53,269 bases of DNA from an uncultured Geobacter sp. (GCA_903925075.1 CAIYDQ010000151.1:1-53269), one strand, 5' to 3'; shown: positions 15,276 through 25,174, counted from the first letter of the stretch. Notes: generated from the sequence alone by a model not told the origin. Program-made: numbers and translations.

Positions 15276-16241
15276 TCACTCCACCAGCTTCCAGCTCTGA
15301 TCGGGGTTGTACGCCTGCATCTTGCGCGCTAACTCGGCGGTCTTCGGACCCAAATTCTTCTGATACACCCTGCCGCTTTGGTTGACGATGAAGGTCATCA
15401 CTCCTGAAGCGCCCCAGCGGCTGGGATAGGCCACCAGCGCATATCCGGCGACCATGTTGCCGTTGATCAGGTAATTGAATTTCCCGCCCGGAGCACTTTT
15501 CTCCTGTTTCTTGAGGATCTTGAAAAAATAGCCGTGGAAAGGGCGTCGCCCACGCTCGCCTTCCTTTCTCGGCTGCATGTACCCTTCTTCCTTGGCCTTG
15601 GCCACCAGCGGGCCGAGCGGGCTTTCCTTGGCCCCGGGAGCGGTGGGCCAGTAAAGACCGTTCCTTTTGCCTGGTCGGCTGATCATGTGCTGCGCGTACT
15701 TGGGAATCTGATCGCCGTCGGGATCGTGCATGTTGTAGTATTCGCGCTGCGCATCGACATAGGCCCGGCAGACATTAATAGCGAGCAGTTCGTTGTGGCC
15801 GATGCGCCTGGTGACGATCTCCTTGCGCCCAGCCTCGGTGTCGAAGAGCCAGGTGTTCCCCGTCTTGACGATCGGGATGGGAAACGGCCACTTCTCCGCT
15901 CCTATCTGCACGATCGCCTTGGAGTCCCCTTCCTTGACGAGTTCCGTCCCCTCTAGCACGTGAGCGGAAAAGTGTTCAAACTCGGCGGCCTCCTCCACGG
16001 GATCTCCCGGCGCCATGTCCCGCAGCGCCGGTCCGAGCAGACCCGCGAGCTGCTGCCGATCCTTGGTCTGAACCGCCGCGACCAGCGCTTGGCGAGCTTC
16101 TTCGGCTGAGGCGAAGCTGCGTTGCGCTTGCTGCGCCGGACTGGCCAGACACTGCTCCGAGAGCGCCGGCAGTGCCAAGAGCAGCGCCCAGATGCATAAC
16201 AATCCCAAATTGCGGTAAAGGATCCTCGGTGTGGTTGTCAT
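15276..16241 (-). CDS. DUF2950 family exported protein
   Basis: A 321-residue protein with an N-terminal signal peptide (NLGLLCIWALLLALPALSEQ, then CLASPAQ). The mature part matches the DUF2950 family, including NICRAYVDAQREYY-like text (NVCRAYVDAQREYYNMHD), the GLYWPTAPGAKESPLGPL segment and the C-terminal NLGPKTAELARKMQAYNPD. No enzymatic role is known. ATG 16241 is preferred with AAGGA upstream; the longer open frame is spurious. It lies just downstream of a DUF3300 gene on the same strand, a pairing seen in many genomes, so both probably act together in the periplasm. Confidence 0.88.
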   Translation of the reverse strand: MTTTPRILYRNLGLLCIWALLLALPALSEQCLASPAQQAQRSFASAEEARQALVAAVQTKDRQQLAGLLGPALRDMAPGDPVEEAAEFEHFSAHVLEGTELVKEGDSKAIVQIGAEKWPFPIPIVKTGNTWLFDTEAGRKEIVTRRIGHNELLAINVCRAYVDAQREYYNMHDPDGDQIPKYAQHMISRPGKRNGLYWPTAPGAKESPLGPLVAKAKEEGYMQPRKEGERGRRPFHGYFFKILKKQEKSAPGGKFNYLINGNMVAGYALVAYPSRWGASGVMTFIVNQSGRVYQKNLGPKTAELARKMQAYNPDQSWKLVE

Positions 16242-16317
16242 GATGGTTACATTCCTTTTTATCGGCGGATGCCGTTGCAGTTCTTGCTGATAAAGTCCGC
16301 TTCGGGCGTTCGTGGCG

Positions 16318-17985
16318 CTATTTCTTTTCCTGCGCTGCCGGATGCGGAGCCGCTGGTCTTGGGGCCGACGGAGCCGCGGCGGCGGGCGGTCTCGGCGCCA
16401 TCGCCGGGCGCGGAGCCGGCGCGGCGGCGGGCCTGGGCGCGGCAACCGGTGCGGCGGCGGGCCGTGGCGCAGGGGCTACTACGGGGCGAGGAGCCGGCGC
16501 TGCACTGGGCGGGGCTGCTGCCGGCCGGGTGGTCTGCCGCATTTGTTCCTGGCTGGCCTGGCCACGCTGCCGATAGATGGTGGCATCACTGCCGCTTCCG
16601 TAGCCGCCGTAGCCGGAGTGGGAGGCCGGCTGTGCCCGCTGCACGTCGCGGCCGCGGAATACGTCGGTTGCGGTCGTCGGTCGCGTTTCAGTCCGTTTTC
16701 CGGCTGCCGCCGGCTGTCGTCCTGCGGTCGGGGCCGTCTGCGGGCTGATTGCGGCGGCTGGAGGCTGGATTGCCGGAGCGGCCGTTTGGCCGGTGGCGGG
16801 AGCGGGTTGTCTGGTCCCCGCACGGTCGCGGCCTCCTCGCGCCGGAGCGACTTGCCCGCCGCCGGCGGCGAAAGGCTGAACCGTTGCCGGAACCGGCTGC
16901 TGGGCCGGAGCGGTCCGGGTGGTTACCGGAGCTGGCTGGGCGGTTACCGGAGCAGGTCGAGTGGTTGCCGGAGCTGGCTGAGTTCTGGAGTCGAGCCCCC
17001 GCTGGCGCCCGGCCTCGGGCTCGCGTTGCCGTCCACGTTCAGTCGGACGCGGTTGGTTCCCTCCCTGGGGCCTCTGAGGTTCGATCCGGCCCGGGCGAGG
17101 CTGGTTGGCCCGAGGCGCAACCGGCATGCGGTGCTCCTCACGCTGCCGTAGCGCGTCGCTTCTCAATTCCTGGCGGAAACGACTGTTGTCGTGCTGCAGC
17201 ACTTTCTTGTTGACGTTGATGACGGTCAAGTTTTTGTTGATGTAAATATTGGTATTGCCCCTTTCGCGTATCTGGGGCCGCGAGCGGCTGATCCAACCCC
17301 CGCCGCGCCAGCCGTGGTAATAGACGCGGTGTTGGCCCCAGTCGAAGTCGCGGTTCAGCCAAGCGCCGATGGCGAGTCCTACGCCGAAGGTGATCAACGG
17401 ATAGGAAGGGTCGTAGCGCTCCACGTACACCACCTGCGGGTCGTACACGGGCACGTATACATATTCGGGCGCGGCGGGCACGATCCTGATGCCGTCAGGG
17501 TCGTCGATCACCTGCTGCTGCGCGGTTGAAAACAGGTTCCCCTGTTCCAGTGCATCGGCGCGCAGCCTCTGGATCGCGTCCATCACGTCCTGCTCCTGAT
17601 CGATGAAGGCCTGCCCCAGCGAGACGGTCCAGTCGTACTTCTGGTCCATCATGAAAAGCACGTCGGGGTAATGCGCCACGGCCTTGACGCTCACGTCCCA
17701 GGGCTGCACGTCGATGCGCGCTGCCCTGCCGTATTGCCTGACATAGCGCGCCGCCTCGTCGATCTGATCGACGAAGGTCGCGGCCGGCAGTATCTGGGCG
17801 ATCAGCGGATCGGGATAGAGCGCGATGGGGGCTAGCAGGTCGTCCAATTCTTCGGGAGTGAGCAGGTTGGCCTGATCGGCGGCGTCGTAATATCCGGGCG
17901 GGTAGCTTTCCGCCCAGGATGCTTGTCCGGGTCCGAGGGCGAGGAACAAAAATGAAGCGGTAATGGCGAATGCGATCTTTTTCAT
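16318..17985 (-). CDS. DUF3300 family exported protein with Pro/Ala-rich tail
   Basis: A 555-residue exported protein. After a signal peptide (MKKIAFAITASFLFLALG) comes the DUF3300 domain, with LLAPIALYPDPLIAQILPAA, VAHYPDVLFMMDQ and YVPVYDPQVVYV, to about residue 210. From about residue 300 the chain is low-complexity, rich in Pro, Ala, Arg and Gln (for example PAPVTAQPAPVTTR), and is probably disordered and periplasmic. GGAGATACCGA precedes ATG 17985. Function is unknown; the DUF2950 neighbour is the main clue. GC-rich repeats in the tail could make its length variable between strains. Confidence 0.88.
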   Translation of the reverse strand: MKKIAFAITASFLFLALGPGQASWAESYPPGYYDAADQANLLTPEELDDLLAPIALYPDPLIAQILPAATFVDQIDEAARYVRQYGRAARIDVQPWDVSVKAVAHYPDVLFMMDQKYDWTVSLGQAFIDQEQDVMDAIQRLRADALEQGNLFSTAQQQVIDDPDGIRIVPAAPEYVYVPVYDPQVVYVERYDPSYPLITFGVGLAIGAWLNRDFDWGQHRVYYHGWRGGGWISRSRPQIRERGNTNIYINKNLTVINVNKKVLQHDNSRFRQELRSDALRQREEHRMPVAPRANQPRPGRIEPQRPQGGNQPRPTERGRQREPEAGRQRGLDSRTQPAPATTRPAPVTAQPAPVTTRTAPAQQPVPATVQPFAAGGGQVAPARGGRDRAGTRQPAPATGQTAAPAIQPPAAAISPQTAPTAGRQPAAAGKRTETRPTTATDVFRGRDVQRAQPASHSGYGGYGSGSDATIYRQRGQASQEQMRQTTRPAAAPPSAAPAPRPVVAPAPRPAAAPVAAPRPAAAPAPRPAMAPRPPAAAAPSAPRPAAPHPAAQEKK

Positions 17986-18166
17986 TCGGTATCTCCATGC
18001 AGACGTGCTGCGACCAGCCACAGTCTAGCAGAAGTCGTCTGATTAGCATAGCGTAATCGATGGGACGGCATGCTATGACAGTTCAACGCGCCAAAACCCG
18101 GATGATATACAGAGGCACGTCCTGCTGAAAGCAATTGACACTCTGCAGCGCATCTTGTATCAATTA

Positions 18167-18194
18167 CGTGTTACTGAAATTATATTCGTGTTAC
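18167..18194. promoter_or_regulatory. Direct repeat CGTGTTAC upstream of cbiM
   Basis: CGTGTTAC occurs at 18167-18174 and again at 18187-18194, exactly 20 bp apart, in the AT-rich stretch before cbiM. GTGTTAC resembles the half-site reported for NikR in deltaproteobacteria, though there it is paired as an inverted repeat. A metal-responsive operator is a guess. No cobalamin riboswitch was recognised here. Confidence 0.4.
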
Positions 18195-18229
18195 CGTCGA
18201 TAGGTAAAGCCCCAAAAGGAGCAAGCGGC

Positions 18230-19273
18230 ATGCACATGGCCGATGCGCTGATATCGCCTGCCGTTGCGGGAGCCATGTGGGTCGCCTCGGCCGGCGCCAT
18301 CGCCTGCAGCTCGGCCAGACTTGGCAGAGAGCAGGACGACCGGAAGGCGCCGCTGATGGGCGTGTTGGGAGCCTTCCTGTTCGCCGCGCAGATGATCAAT
18401 TTCTCCATTCCGGCGACCGGTTCCAGCGGGCATTTAGGCGGAGGGCTGTTGCTCTCCATCCTGCTCGGTCCCTGCGCCGCCTTTCTCACCATCGCCTCCG
18501 TGCTGGTCGTGCAGGCGCTTTTTTTTGCCGACGGAGGGCTGCTAGCCCTTGGCTGCAACATCTTCAACATGGGGTTTATTCCCGCATTCGTCGTTTTTCC
18601 CCTCTGCTACCGAAGCATGCTCGGTGTCGATCCGGGCAGGATACGATCGACCGTGGTCACCATGTTTTCGGCCGTGGTCGCGCTGCAGTTGGGGGCCTTC
18701 ACTGTGGTTGCCGAGACGTTCTGCTCCGGGGTCTCATCGCTCCCCTTTTCGACCTTCGCGCTGTTGATGCAGCCGATCCATCTGGCTATCGGGCTGGTCG
18801 AAGGCGTCGTCACCCTGGCCATCGTCTCTTTCGTAGCCAGAGCCCGCCCGGAGATCCTGCTGGGGACGCTTCAGGCGCGCCCGTTTGGCAATGGCTCGCT
18901 GAGAAAAACGCTGATAGTGTTTTTCGCCGGAGCGGTGATTATCGCCGGCGGCTTGTCGTTGTTTGCTTCCAAGGACCCGGATGGCCTGGAATGGTCCATC
19001 GCCCGGGCAGCGGGCAAAGCCGAGCTCAAGGCGAATGACGAGGTGCATGGCGCAGTCGCCGCCTTGCAGGAGAAGGTGGCCTTATTCCCGGGTTATGCGT
19101 TCAGGAAATCGTCTCAGGTGCCGGTCAACGTCTCCGGGACAACCGCAGGCAACGGCAAAGAGAGCGCCGAAGCAGGGACCAGCGTAGCCGGAATGGTCGG
19201 CACGCTCCTTACCCTTGCGATCGCCTTCTGCGCCGGAGCGCTGCTGAAGAAGAGGAAACGAGCGGCCAACTGA
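18230..19273 (+). CDS. cbiM: Cobalt/nickel ECF transporter substrate-binding subunit CbiM with PDGLE domain
   Basis: A 347-residue membrane protein. It begins MHMADALISPAV, the CbiM/NikM N-terminus whose amino group and His2 bind the metal. About seven hydrophobic segments follow, and near residue 245 the sequence SKDPDGLEWSI marks a fused PDGLE (CbiN/NikN-like) domain with a last helix and a basic tail (LLKKRKRAAN). AAAAGGAGCAAGCGGC is the binding site. It forms an ECF uptake system with the following cbiQ and cbiO. Metal (Co or Ni) cannot be decided from sequence; the lack of a recognised cobalamin riboswitch slightly favours nickel. Confidence 0.92.
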   Translation: MHMADALISPAVAGAMWVASAGAIACSSARLGREQDDRKAPLMGVLGAFLFAAQMINFSIPATGSSGHLGGGLLLSILLGPCAAFLTIASVLVVQALFFADGGLLALGCNIFNMGFIPAFVVFPLCYRSMLGVDPGRIRSTVVTMFSAVVALQLGAFTVVAETFCSGVSSLPFSTFALLMQPIHLAIGLVEGVVTLAIVSFVARARPEILLGTLQARPFGNGSLRKTLIVFFAGAVIIAGGLSLFASKDPDGLEWSIARAAGKAELKANDEVHGAVAALQEKVALFPGYAFRKSSQVPVNVSGTTAGNGKESAEAGTSVAGMVGTLLTLAIAFCAGALLKKRKRAAN

Positions 19274-19294
19274 GGCGAAGCAAGATGGAGTGAT

Positions 19295-20107
19295 ATGGCA
19301 TCGATCGACGGCGCATTGCTGGATCTCAAGCGGCTGGACCGCCTTGCTGCCGGGGGATCGGCCGTGCACCGGCTCGATCCCCGGACCAAGCTGCTGACGA
19401 CGCTGGCCTTCATGGTGACGGTGGTCTCTTTTGGCAGATACGAAATATCCGCCCTGATCCCTTTTTTCATTTTCCCCGCGGTTCTCATCGGTCTCGGCGA
19501 TCTGCCGGTCGCTTACCTACTCCGAAAGGTTGCGCTGGTTTGTCCCTTCGCGCTGCTGGTCGGGATTTTCAATCCCATCTTCGACCGCGCCGTCGCGCTG
19601 CACCTGGGTCCGCTTGCCATCACGGGGGGGTGGATCTCCTGCGCTTCCATCGTGGTCCGCGCCGCCCTTACCGTGAGCGCGGCCGTGATTTTAGTGGCAG
19701 TCACCGGCTTTCCCGCCATCTGCCGGGCCATGGAAGCGCTGGGGATGCCCAAGGCGTTCGCGGTGCAACTGCTCTTTCTCTACCGCTATCTCTTCGTGCT
19801 TACCGAGGAAGGGGGGCGCGCCTCGCGGGCGCGCGAACTCCGCTCTTTCGGGAAGAAGGGGCGCGGCATAGCCAGCTACGGCTCGCTGCTCGGACATCTG
19901 CTGTTGCGGACCTGGCTGCGCGCCGAGCGCATTCACATGGCGATGCTGGCCCGCGGCTTCAGCGGAGCCTTTCGCGCCAGCAACCACTCTCGCTTCGGAG
20001 CGCCGGACCTGCTTTTTCTTGCCGGCTGGTCCGTCTTCTTCGCCACGCTGCGGCTGCACAACGCGGCGCAACTGCTCGGCTCGCTGGTCACGGGATTATT
20101 CAAATGA
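19295..20107 (+). CDS. cbiQ: Cobalt/nickel ECF transporter transmembrane subunit CbiQ
   Basis: A 270-residue T-component with several hydrophobic helices. The family motifs are RLDPRTKLL at the N-terminus and the two coupling segments, seen here as EGGRASRARELRSFG and ERIHMAMLARGFSG, which contact the ATPase. It lies 21 bases after cbiM and overlaps cbiO by ATGA, so the three subunits are made from one message. Confidence 0.93.
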   Translation: MASIDGALLDLKRLDRLAAGGSAVHRLDPRTKLLTTLAFMVTVVSFGRYEISALIPFFIFPAVLIGLGDLPVAYLLRKVALVCPFALLVGIFNPIFDRAVALHLGPLAITGGWISCASIVVRAALTVSAAVILVAVTGFPAICRAMEALGMPKAFAVQLLFLYRYLFVLTEEGGRASRARELRSFGKKGRGIASYGSLLGHLLLRTWLRAERIHMAMLARGFSGAFRASNHSRFGAPDLLFLAGWSVFFATLRLHNAAQLLGSLVTGLFK

Positions 20108-20871
20108 GTCACCATATCGTAGAAGTCAAAGACCTGCGTCATGTCTATCCGGACGGCACCGCCGCCCTCGGGGGCATCTCCTTTCGCATCACCCACGGCG
20201 AATCCGTCGCCATCATCGGCGCCAACGGCGCGGGTAAATCGACGCTGCTGCTGCATCTGAACGGCTACCTGACTCCCAGCGCCGGCGCGGTGCGCATCGG
20301 CGATTTCCCGCTGACCAAGGGGACCTTGCCCGAAATCCGGCGCACGGTGGGCATGGTTTTCCAGGACCCCGACGACCAACTTTTCATGCCGACCGTTTAC
20401 GAAGACGTCGCCTTCGGTCCCATGAACCTCGGGCTTTCGGGAACTGAACTGGAGAGCTGCGTCACCGGCGCGCTCGACCGGGTCGATGCCGGCCATCTGG
20501 CGAAAAAGGCTCCCTACCACCTTTCCGTCGGCGAGAAAAAGCGGGTCGCCATCGCCACGGTCCTCTCCATGTCGCCCGACATTCTGGTCATGGACGAGCC
20601 GACCAACGGGCTCGACCCGTACGCGCGCCGGCAGTTGATCGCCCTGTTAAAAGAGTTCAGCCATACCAAGATCTTCACCAGTCACGACCTCGACATGGTG
20701 CTCGAGTTGTGCGAGCGGACCATCGTACTGAACAACGGAGAGGTGAGGGCGGACGGGCCGACGCGGGAGATCTTTCAAAATGAGGCGCTGCTCGCCGAAT
20801 GCCGGCTGGAAAAGCCGCTTTCCATGCAGGGGTGCCCCGTGTGCGGCAAAGGGCTAAGGGCGGTGAGCTAA
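20104..20871 (+). CDS. cbiO: Cobalt/nickel ECF transporter ATPase CbiO
   Basis: A 255-residue ABC ATPase. Walker A is GANGAGKST, the Q-loop is VFQDPDDQLFMPTV, the signature is LSVGEKKRVAIA (the CbiO form of LSGGQ) and Walker B is ILVMDEPTNGLDP followed by the switch His in FTSHDLDM. It drives metal uptake through CbiM and CbiQ. The C-terminus has a CPVCGKG pair of cysteines, an uncommon extra that might bind metal. Confidence 0.95.
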   Translation: MSHHIVEVKDLRHVYPDGTAALGGISFRITHGESVAIIGANGAGKSTLLLHLNGYLTPSAGAVRIGDFPLTKGTLPEIRRTVGMVFQDPDDQLFMPTVYEDVAFGPMNLGLSGTELESCVTGALDRVDAGHLAKKAPYHLSVGEKKRVAIATVLSMSPDILVMDEPTNGLDPYARRQLIALLKEFSHTKIFTSHDLDMVLELCERTIVLNNGEVRADGPTREIFQNEALLAECRLEKPLSMQGCPVCGKGLRAVS

Positions 20872-21013
20872 GGGCCAGATACAACATCCAGGTCAGGGGA
20901 CAAAGTTAAACTCAATCGGCGCTATCGCATTGGCAACAGCATAAAATGAGGCATACTTGACGGCGGCTTTTCCGTGCCAATGGCCACGGACCTACTGACA
21001 GTCAGGAGAGCTT

Positions 21014-21964
21014 ATGAAATCGACCCTCATTTCGGCATCCAATGCTTGTGTCCGCCGAATGGCAACCGCTCTGCTCCTCATTTCGCTCCTCGGCTTGGCT
21101 GGTCCGGGCTTTGCCGAATCGGACAACCCGAGTAAACCTGACTCCGCCGACGGCCCGACAAAGGCGCGCTGGTCATGGAGAAGGGCGAGTCTGGCCGAAC
21201 TCGCCGGCATCGCGGTCGCCGCCGGCGGCACGCTGTATTCGGAGGCAGCTTACGGCGACCCGAAGCGGCCGAATTGGACGTCGACCAACAGGTTCGACGA
21301 CGGCATCAGGAACGCGCTCCGTCTGGACAGCGCTTCGGCGCGAGACGCCGCAGGCAGTATCGGTGACGGTCTGATGGGGTTGCTGATCGCCGAGCCCATT
21401 GTCGACTCCATCTACACGTTGGGTTACCGGGATCGGAATTGGGACGCGCTCTGGCAGACCTCGGTGATCAACCTGGAATCCTTCACCTTTACGGCGCTTG
21501 TTTCCAGCGTGGCGCAAAACTCCATCAAGCGTCAGAAACCCTTCATCCGGGAATGTCCTGATGGCAGTTGTTCCAATGAGCAGCCCAACCGCGGCATGCC
21601 CAGCGGCCATGTGGCTTTTGCTCTAACCGGCGCCGGTTTGTATTGTACCCATCATGCCTATCAATCCCTTTACGATCCAGCGACCGCGCGAGCCATTTGC
21701 GCCACCTCTCTCGGCCTCGCCGCGGTAGACGGCGTGGTGCGGATAATGGCCGACCGCCATTATGCCACCGACGTCATCGCCGGCAGCGCAATCGGGCTTT
21801 TCTCCGGGTTCCTGCTGCCTCGCTTGCTGCACTATTGGTCGGAAAGCGAGCCGGAGAAAACCGGCGCAAAGAGCACGAGCGACGATTCCTTCTTGAAGCA
21901 TGTCAGCCTGACCCCGCAGATCTTGAACGGTGGCGGCTCGCTGAACTGCGACGTCAAGTTCTAG
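21014..21964 (+). CDS. Secreted PAP2-family phosphatase
   Basis: A 316-residue PAP2 superfamily acid phosphatase with an N-terminal signal peptide (residues about 16-36, MATALLLISLLGLAGPGFAE). The catalytic triad of motifs is seen: KRQKPF, PSGHVAFAL and the later RIMADRHYATDVIAGSAIG. The family removes phosphate from lipids such as undecaprenyl pyrophosphate or phosphatidate. Two to three moderately hydrophobic helices surround the motifs. It stands alone between the ECF transporter and a repeat-rich gap. Substrate unknown. Confidence 0.9.
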   Translation: MKSTLISASNACVRRMATALLLISLLGLAGPGFAESDNPSKPDSADGPTKARWSWRRASLAELAGIAVAAGGTLYSEAAYGDPKRPNWTSTNRFDDGIRNALRLDSASARDAAGSIGDGLMGLLIAEPIVDSIYTLGYRDRNWDALWQTSVINLESFTFTALVSSVAQNSIKRQKPFIRECPDGSCSNEQPNRGMPSGHVAFALTGAGLYCTHHAYQSLYDPATARAICATSLGLAAVDGVVRIMADRHYATDVIAGSAIGLFSGFLLPRLLHYWSESEPEKTGAKSTSDDSFLKHVSLTPQILNGGGSLNCDVKF

Positions 21965-22040
21965 CGCCAGCCGCGACCTTCCCAGCATATTTCAACCTCC
22001 TCCGGCCTCTTGCGTGTCCGATCAGTCTCTTGGCTTTCAG

Positions 22041-22091
22041 GCGAGAAACGCGACCTTGGTGATGTCAGCTAGTCGTGGTGATGTCACCGAG
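22041..22091. repeat. Truncated copy of the BIME element
   Basis: GAAACGCGACC, GGTGATGTCAGCTAGT and GTGGTGATG line up with the interior of the full element at 22266, but the GTAG end is missing. It lies in the gene-free gap 21965-22499 together with a G-tract element and a complete BIME. Confidence 0.55.
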
Positions 22092-22255
22092 GCTTCCCTC
22101 CCCTTGCGGGAGGGGGCTGGCAGGCACTGCCGTTGAGTTAAGCTTGGCCTTAGTTGTTCTCCCCCTCCCTCCTTCGCCAAGGCTTCGGCGGACGAGCCCT
22201 CTCCCATCAAGGGAGAGGGGGCTTTTGGATTCACCCAACTCCTAAACTTAATGGC
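22092..22255. repeat. C-tract/G-tract repeat element (compound)
   Basis: Contains CACTGCCGTTGAGTTAAGC, runs of CCCCTCC and GGGAGAGGGGGC, and an inverted end TAAACTTAATGGCAG. It belongs to the same family as the elements at 1, 13812, 25260 and 45001. Confidence 0.6.
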
Positions 22256-22265
22256 AGCTTAGTGG

Positions 22266-22375
22266 GTAGGTCGCGTCGAGGCACGAAACGCGACGCTGCG
22301 GTGATGCCACCTAGTTGTGGCGATGGCGCTGAGGTAATGTTGCGTTTCACGGTGCACCCGTTCAACGCAACCTAC
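22266..22375. repeat. BIME-like pair of GTAG-headed REP hairpins
   Basis: Starts GTAGGTCGCGTCGAGG and ends TTCAACGCAACCTAC, with the same two-hairpin layout as 13971-14079. The arms differ by a few substitutions that mostly keep the stems paired. Confidence 0.78.
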
Positions 22376-22499
22376 GCGTGGGAGAGGCGGGAGGGTCCGG
22401 TTGCGGACATCGGAAATGGTCGGGATTATTCAGAAATTGAAGGGGGGATAAGAGGGACGCTGCCGGTCCGACAGCATGAATCTAGGTAAACTGCGGCAG

Positions 22500-24299
22500 T
22501 TAAACTGCGGCGATTTCCGCCGCGCCGGTTGCTCCTGCCGCGCCGGACGAGGGTATCCGAGCGCTCGGCGCGTGGGATGCCGCCGCTTTTTGCTCGTAGG
22601 TAAATCCAGCCATCTCCTCCTGCAAAAGCGCCACTTGGCGCGAGAGGCCGTTCACCGCCCTGTTGATTACTCGGGTGGTTTCCACGTTGCCCTGCGAAGA
22701 ATGCTGGATGTTTTCCATCGCCTGCACGATCATCTTGCTGCTCGACGCCTCGTCCGCGCACGCCTGACGCAGGTTGCCGATGGTGGCCGTGATGTCTTCG
22801 GTGGCGCAGACGATGTGGTTGCTCGCTTCGCTCTGCGCCCGCGTCGAGACGCGCACCTCGGAAGTAAATCCCTTCATCCGCTCCACCGCGGAAATGATCT
22901 GCTCGCTGCCGCGCCCCTGCTCCCTGGTGGCTTTGGCGATCTGCCGCACCATATCGGCCACCCGCTTCATGGCCTGGCTCATGTTCTGGCTCAGTCGGGA
23001 CTGGGACTCGGTGAACTGCGCGATCTCGTTCACCTGGGTGGTCGCCTGCTGCACGCCGGCCACGATCTTGTGCAGGGCCTCGCCGGAGCGCTGCGACAGC
23101 TTTTCCCCTTCGACGATCCGCTGCTCGGATAGCTTGATGGCGATCACCACGCGCTGGGTTTCTTCCTGCACCCCTTTGGTGATGCCCGATATCTCCTGCG
23201 TGGAGCGGCTGGTGCGTCGCGCCAGTTCCTTGATTTCATCGGCCACCACGGCGAACCCTTTGCCGTGCTCGCCGGCCTGCGCGGCGATGATCGACGCGTT
23301 CAGGGCCAGCAGCTTGGTTTGTTCCGCCACTTCGTCGATCACGGAGAGGATCTTGCCGATGTCGGCGGCGCGCATCGAGAGGTTCTCGATGGCCTCCACG
23401 GTGGAGCGGGAGGAGCGCCGGATCTCGTTGATGCCGGTGATGGTCGCCTCGACGGCCTCGCGTCCGTCTTCGGCGTCCTTGCGCACGGTCTGGGAAATGG
23501 CCGCGCTCTGGACGGCGTTCTCGCCTACCTGCTTGATGGAAATGTCCAGGTCGGCCACCAGGGAGGAGGCCGTGGTAGATTCGCGCATCAGACTGTTGGC
23601 GCTCTCGCCGATCTGCTTTTCCGCGGCGGTCATCTCGATGATGGAGGCGCTGACTTCGTCGACGGTGTTGGACAACGCCTCGACGTGCAGGTTCACCGCT
23701 TCGATGCTGGCCGACATCTCCAGGATGGAGGAGGCGTTGCCGGTGGCAGATTTGGAGAGCCCTTCCACCCACTGCGCTATCTGGAGCACCGCCTGGTTGA
23801 TCTCTTGTACCGCCTCGGAGGCGCCGTTCACCCCTTCGGACTGCAACTCGGCCGCCGTCAGGCCGTTCTTGGCGACGTCGTTGATGTCGGCGGCGATTTG
23901 TCTGAGTTCCCAAATGGACTGGTTCACCCTGCTCACCACTCCGGAGAGCTTTTCCATCATCACGTTGAAGTTTTCGTTGAGCCTGCCGAACTCGTCGTCG
24001 GAGGTGACTTCCAGGCTGGTGGTCAGGTCGCCGTCCGCGCCGCGGTTCAGGGCTCCGGCCAATATTTTTACCCGTTTGGCCAGTTTCCTGGCGGCCAAAA
24101 GTCCGAAGACCGCCACCATCAGCACCCCGTCCAGGGCGAAGAAGAACATGGAGGCGAGGGCGTAGGCGCGCGCTCCGTCTTGGCCCGCGCCGAGTGCGAC
24201 GATCTGGCTGGCGCAGTAGACGCCGGCAAGGGAGATGACGAACCCGCTGATCAGAGACGTGCGGATGAAGTTGTAGCCATGACGAAGGTTTGGAGCCAT
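22500..24299 (-). CDS. Methyl-accepting chemotaxis protein without a periplasmic sensor domain
   Basis: A 599-residue chemoreceptor. Two hydrophobic segments (about residues 13-35 and 45-68) are separated by only a short loop, so there is no room for a periplasmic ligand domain. A HAMP-like region follows (about 70-125), then a long helical signalling domain with the conserved tip [20 protein letters not shown] and [15 protein letters not shown] near residues 323-358. The C-terminus is Ala/Pro-rich with no CheR-binding pentapeptide. It probably senses a membrane, cytoplasmic or energy-related signal. Unlinked to other chemotaxis genes except the distant cheW and cheX. Confidence 0.93.
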   Translation of the reverse strand: MAPNLRHGYNFIRTSLISGFVISLAGVYCASQIVALGAGQDGARAYALASMFFFALDGVLMVAVFGLLAARKLAKRVKILAGALNRGADGDLTTSLEVTSDDEFGRLNENFNVMMEKLSGVVSRVNQSIWELRQIAADINDVAKNGLTAAELQSEGVNGASEAVQEINQAVLQIAQWVEGLSKSATGNASSILEMSASIEAVNLHVEALSNTVDEVSASIIEMTAAEKQIGESANSLMRESTTASSLVADLDISIKQVGENAVQSAAISQTVRKDAEDGREAVEATITGINEIRRSSRSTVEAIENLSMRAADIGKILSVIDEVAEQTKLLALNASIIAAQAGEHGKGFAVVADEIKELARRTSRSTQEISGITKGVQEETQRVVIAIKLSEQRIVEGEKLSQRSGEALHKIVAGVQQATTQVNEIAQFTESQSRLSQNMSQAMKRVADMVRQIAKATREQGRGSEQIISAVERMKGFTSEVRVSTRAQSEASNHIVCATEDITATIGNLRQACADEASSSKMIVQAMENIQHSSQGNVETTRVINRAVNGLSRQVALLQEEMAGFTYEQKAAASHAPSARIPSSGAAGATGAAEIAAV

Positions 24300-24561
24300 G
24301 ATCTGTTCTCTCTATTGATTAAGAGTGCCGCCGAGTGAGTTTAAAACCGGATATTAGCGGCAAATTACTGGATGCGCAACTCAAATCATTACAGGAACTG
24401 ATCAGGAGGTTCTTTATCTCGTCTCCCCGGCGGTTGTCGTAGCGTTTTCAGCCAATCGGCAATTGATGCACTTGGCGCCCATTTAACTAAGACAAAATAA
24501 TCGGCCGGTCGGCTGGATTGAAGCCATATCGTTTTCACAGCGGATGATTGCGCTTTTAGAG

Positions 24562-24578
24562 CAGGCTTGCCTTTTGCA
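24562..24578 (+). promoter_or_regulatory. Possible sigma-54 promoter before the THUMP gene
   Basis: CAGGCTTGCCTTTTGCA has GG and GC ten bases apart and TTGCA at -12, but the -24 box lacks the usual T before GG. It lies about 57 bases before the start codon at 24635. The rest of the 24300-24634 gap shows nothing else. Confidence 0.35.
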
Positions 24579-24634
24579 CATCTCCTGTTTTACTTGATGC
24601 TTTGACGGCAATCGACCCATTAAAGGAGAACTCC

Positions 24635-25174
24635 ATGCAAGACTGGAACGCAGTAATAACAGTGCAAGACGGTGGCTACAATCAGGCCCTCAAACTTCTG
24701 GAGCCTTTCGGACCGGTTGCCCGCACCGATTACTACAACATTCTGGTGATGCGCAGCGGCGATCCGTTGCAGCTTTTGGATGCGCTGATCGCAGAGGGGG
24801 AACGCGCGCCTGGCATCGCTACCTGTTTGGCGCGGGTCGTGCCGGTAACGATGACCTTCGTCTTTCAGTCGCCGGCGGAGTTCGAGGAAAATGCGCGTCA
24901 GGCGGTGACTTCCTTTCTGCCCAGCCTTGGCGGCAAGAGTTTTCATCTGCGCATGCACCGCAGGGGATTCAAGGGGAAACTGTCCGGCATGGAGGAGGAG
25001 CAGTTCCTTGACGCATATTTGCTGCTATCCCTGGAAAAGGCGGGCAATCCGGGGCGGATTACTTTTGAGGATCCCGATGCCGTCATCGCCTTGGAGACCG
25101 TTGGGCAGCGCGCGGGGCTGGCGCTTTGGAATCGGGAGGAACTGCGGCGTTACCCGCTGCTTCATATCGATTGA
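24635..25174 (+). CDS. THUMP-domain protein
   Basis: A 179-residue protein made almost entirely of a THUMP-like RNA-binding fold. The start (WNAVITVQDGGYNQALKLLEPFG) and the LRMHRRGFKGKL segment near residue 105 followed by the acidic EEEQFLDAYLL match stand-alone THUMP proteins. No methyltransferase or other catalytic domain is attached. AAAGGAGAACTCC is the binding site. A role in tRNA or rRNA recognition is inferred from the family only. Confidence 0.75.
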   Translation: MQDWNAVITVQDGGYNQALKLLEPFGPVARTDYYNILVMRSGDPLQLLDALIAEGERAPGIATCLARVVPVTMTFVFQSPAEFEENARQAVTSFLPSLGGKSFHLRMHRRGFKGKLSGMEEEQFLDAYLLLSLEKAGNPGRITFEDPDAVIALETVGQRAGLALWNREELRRYPLLHID

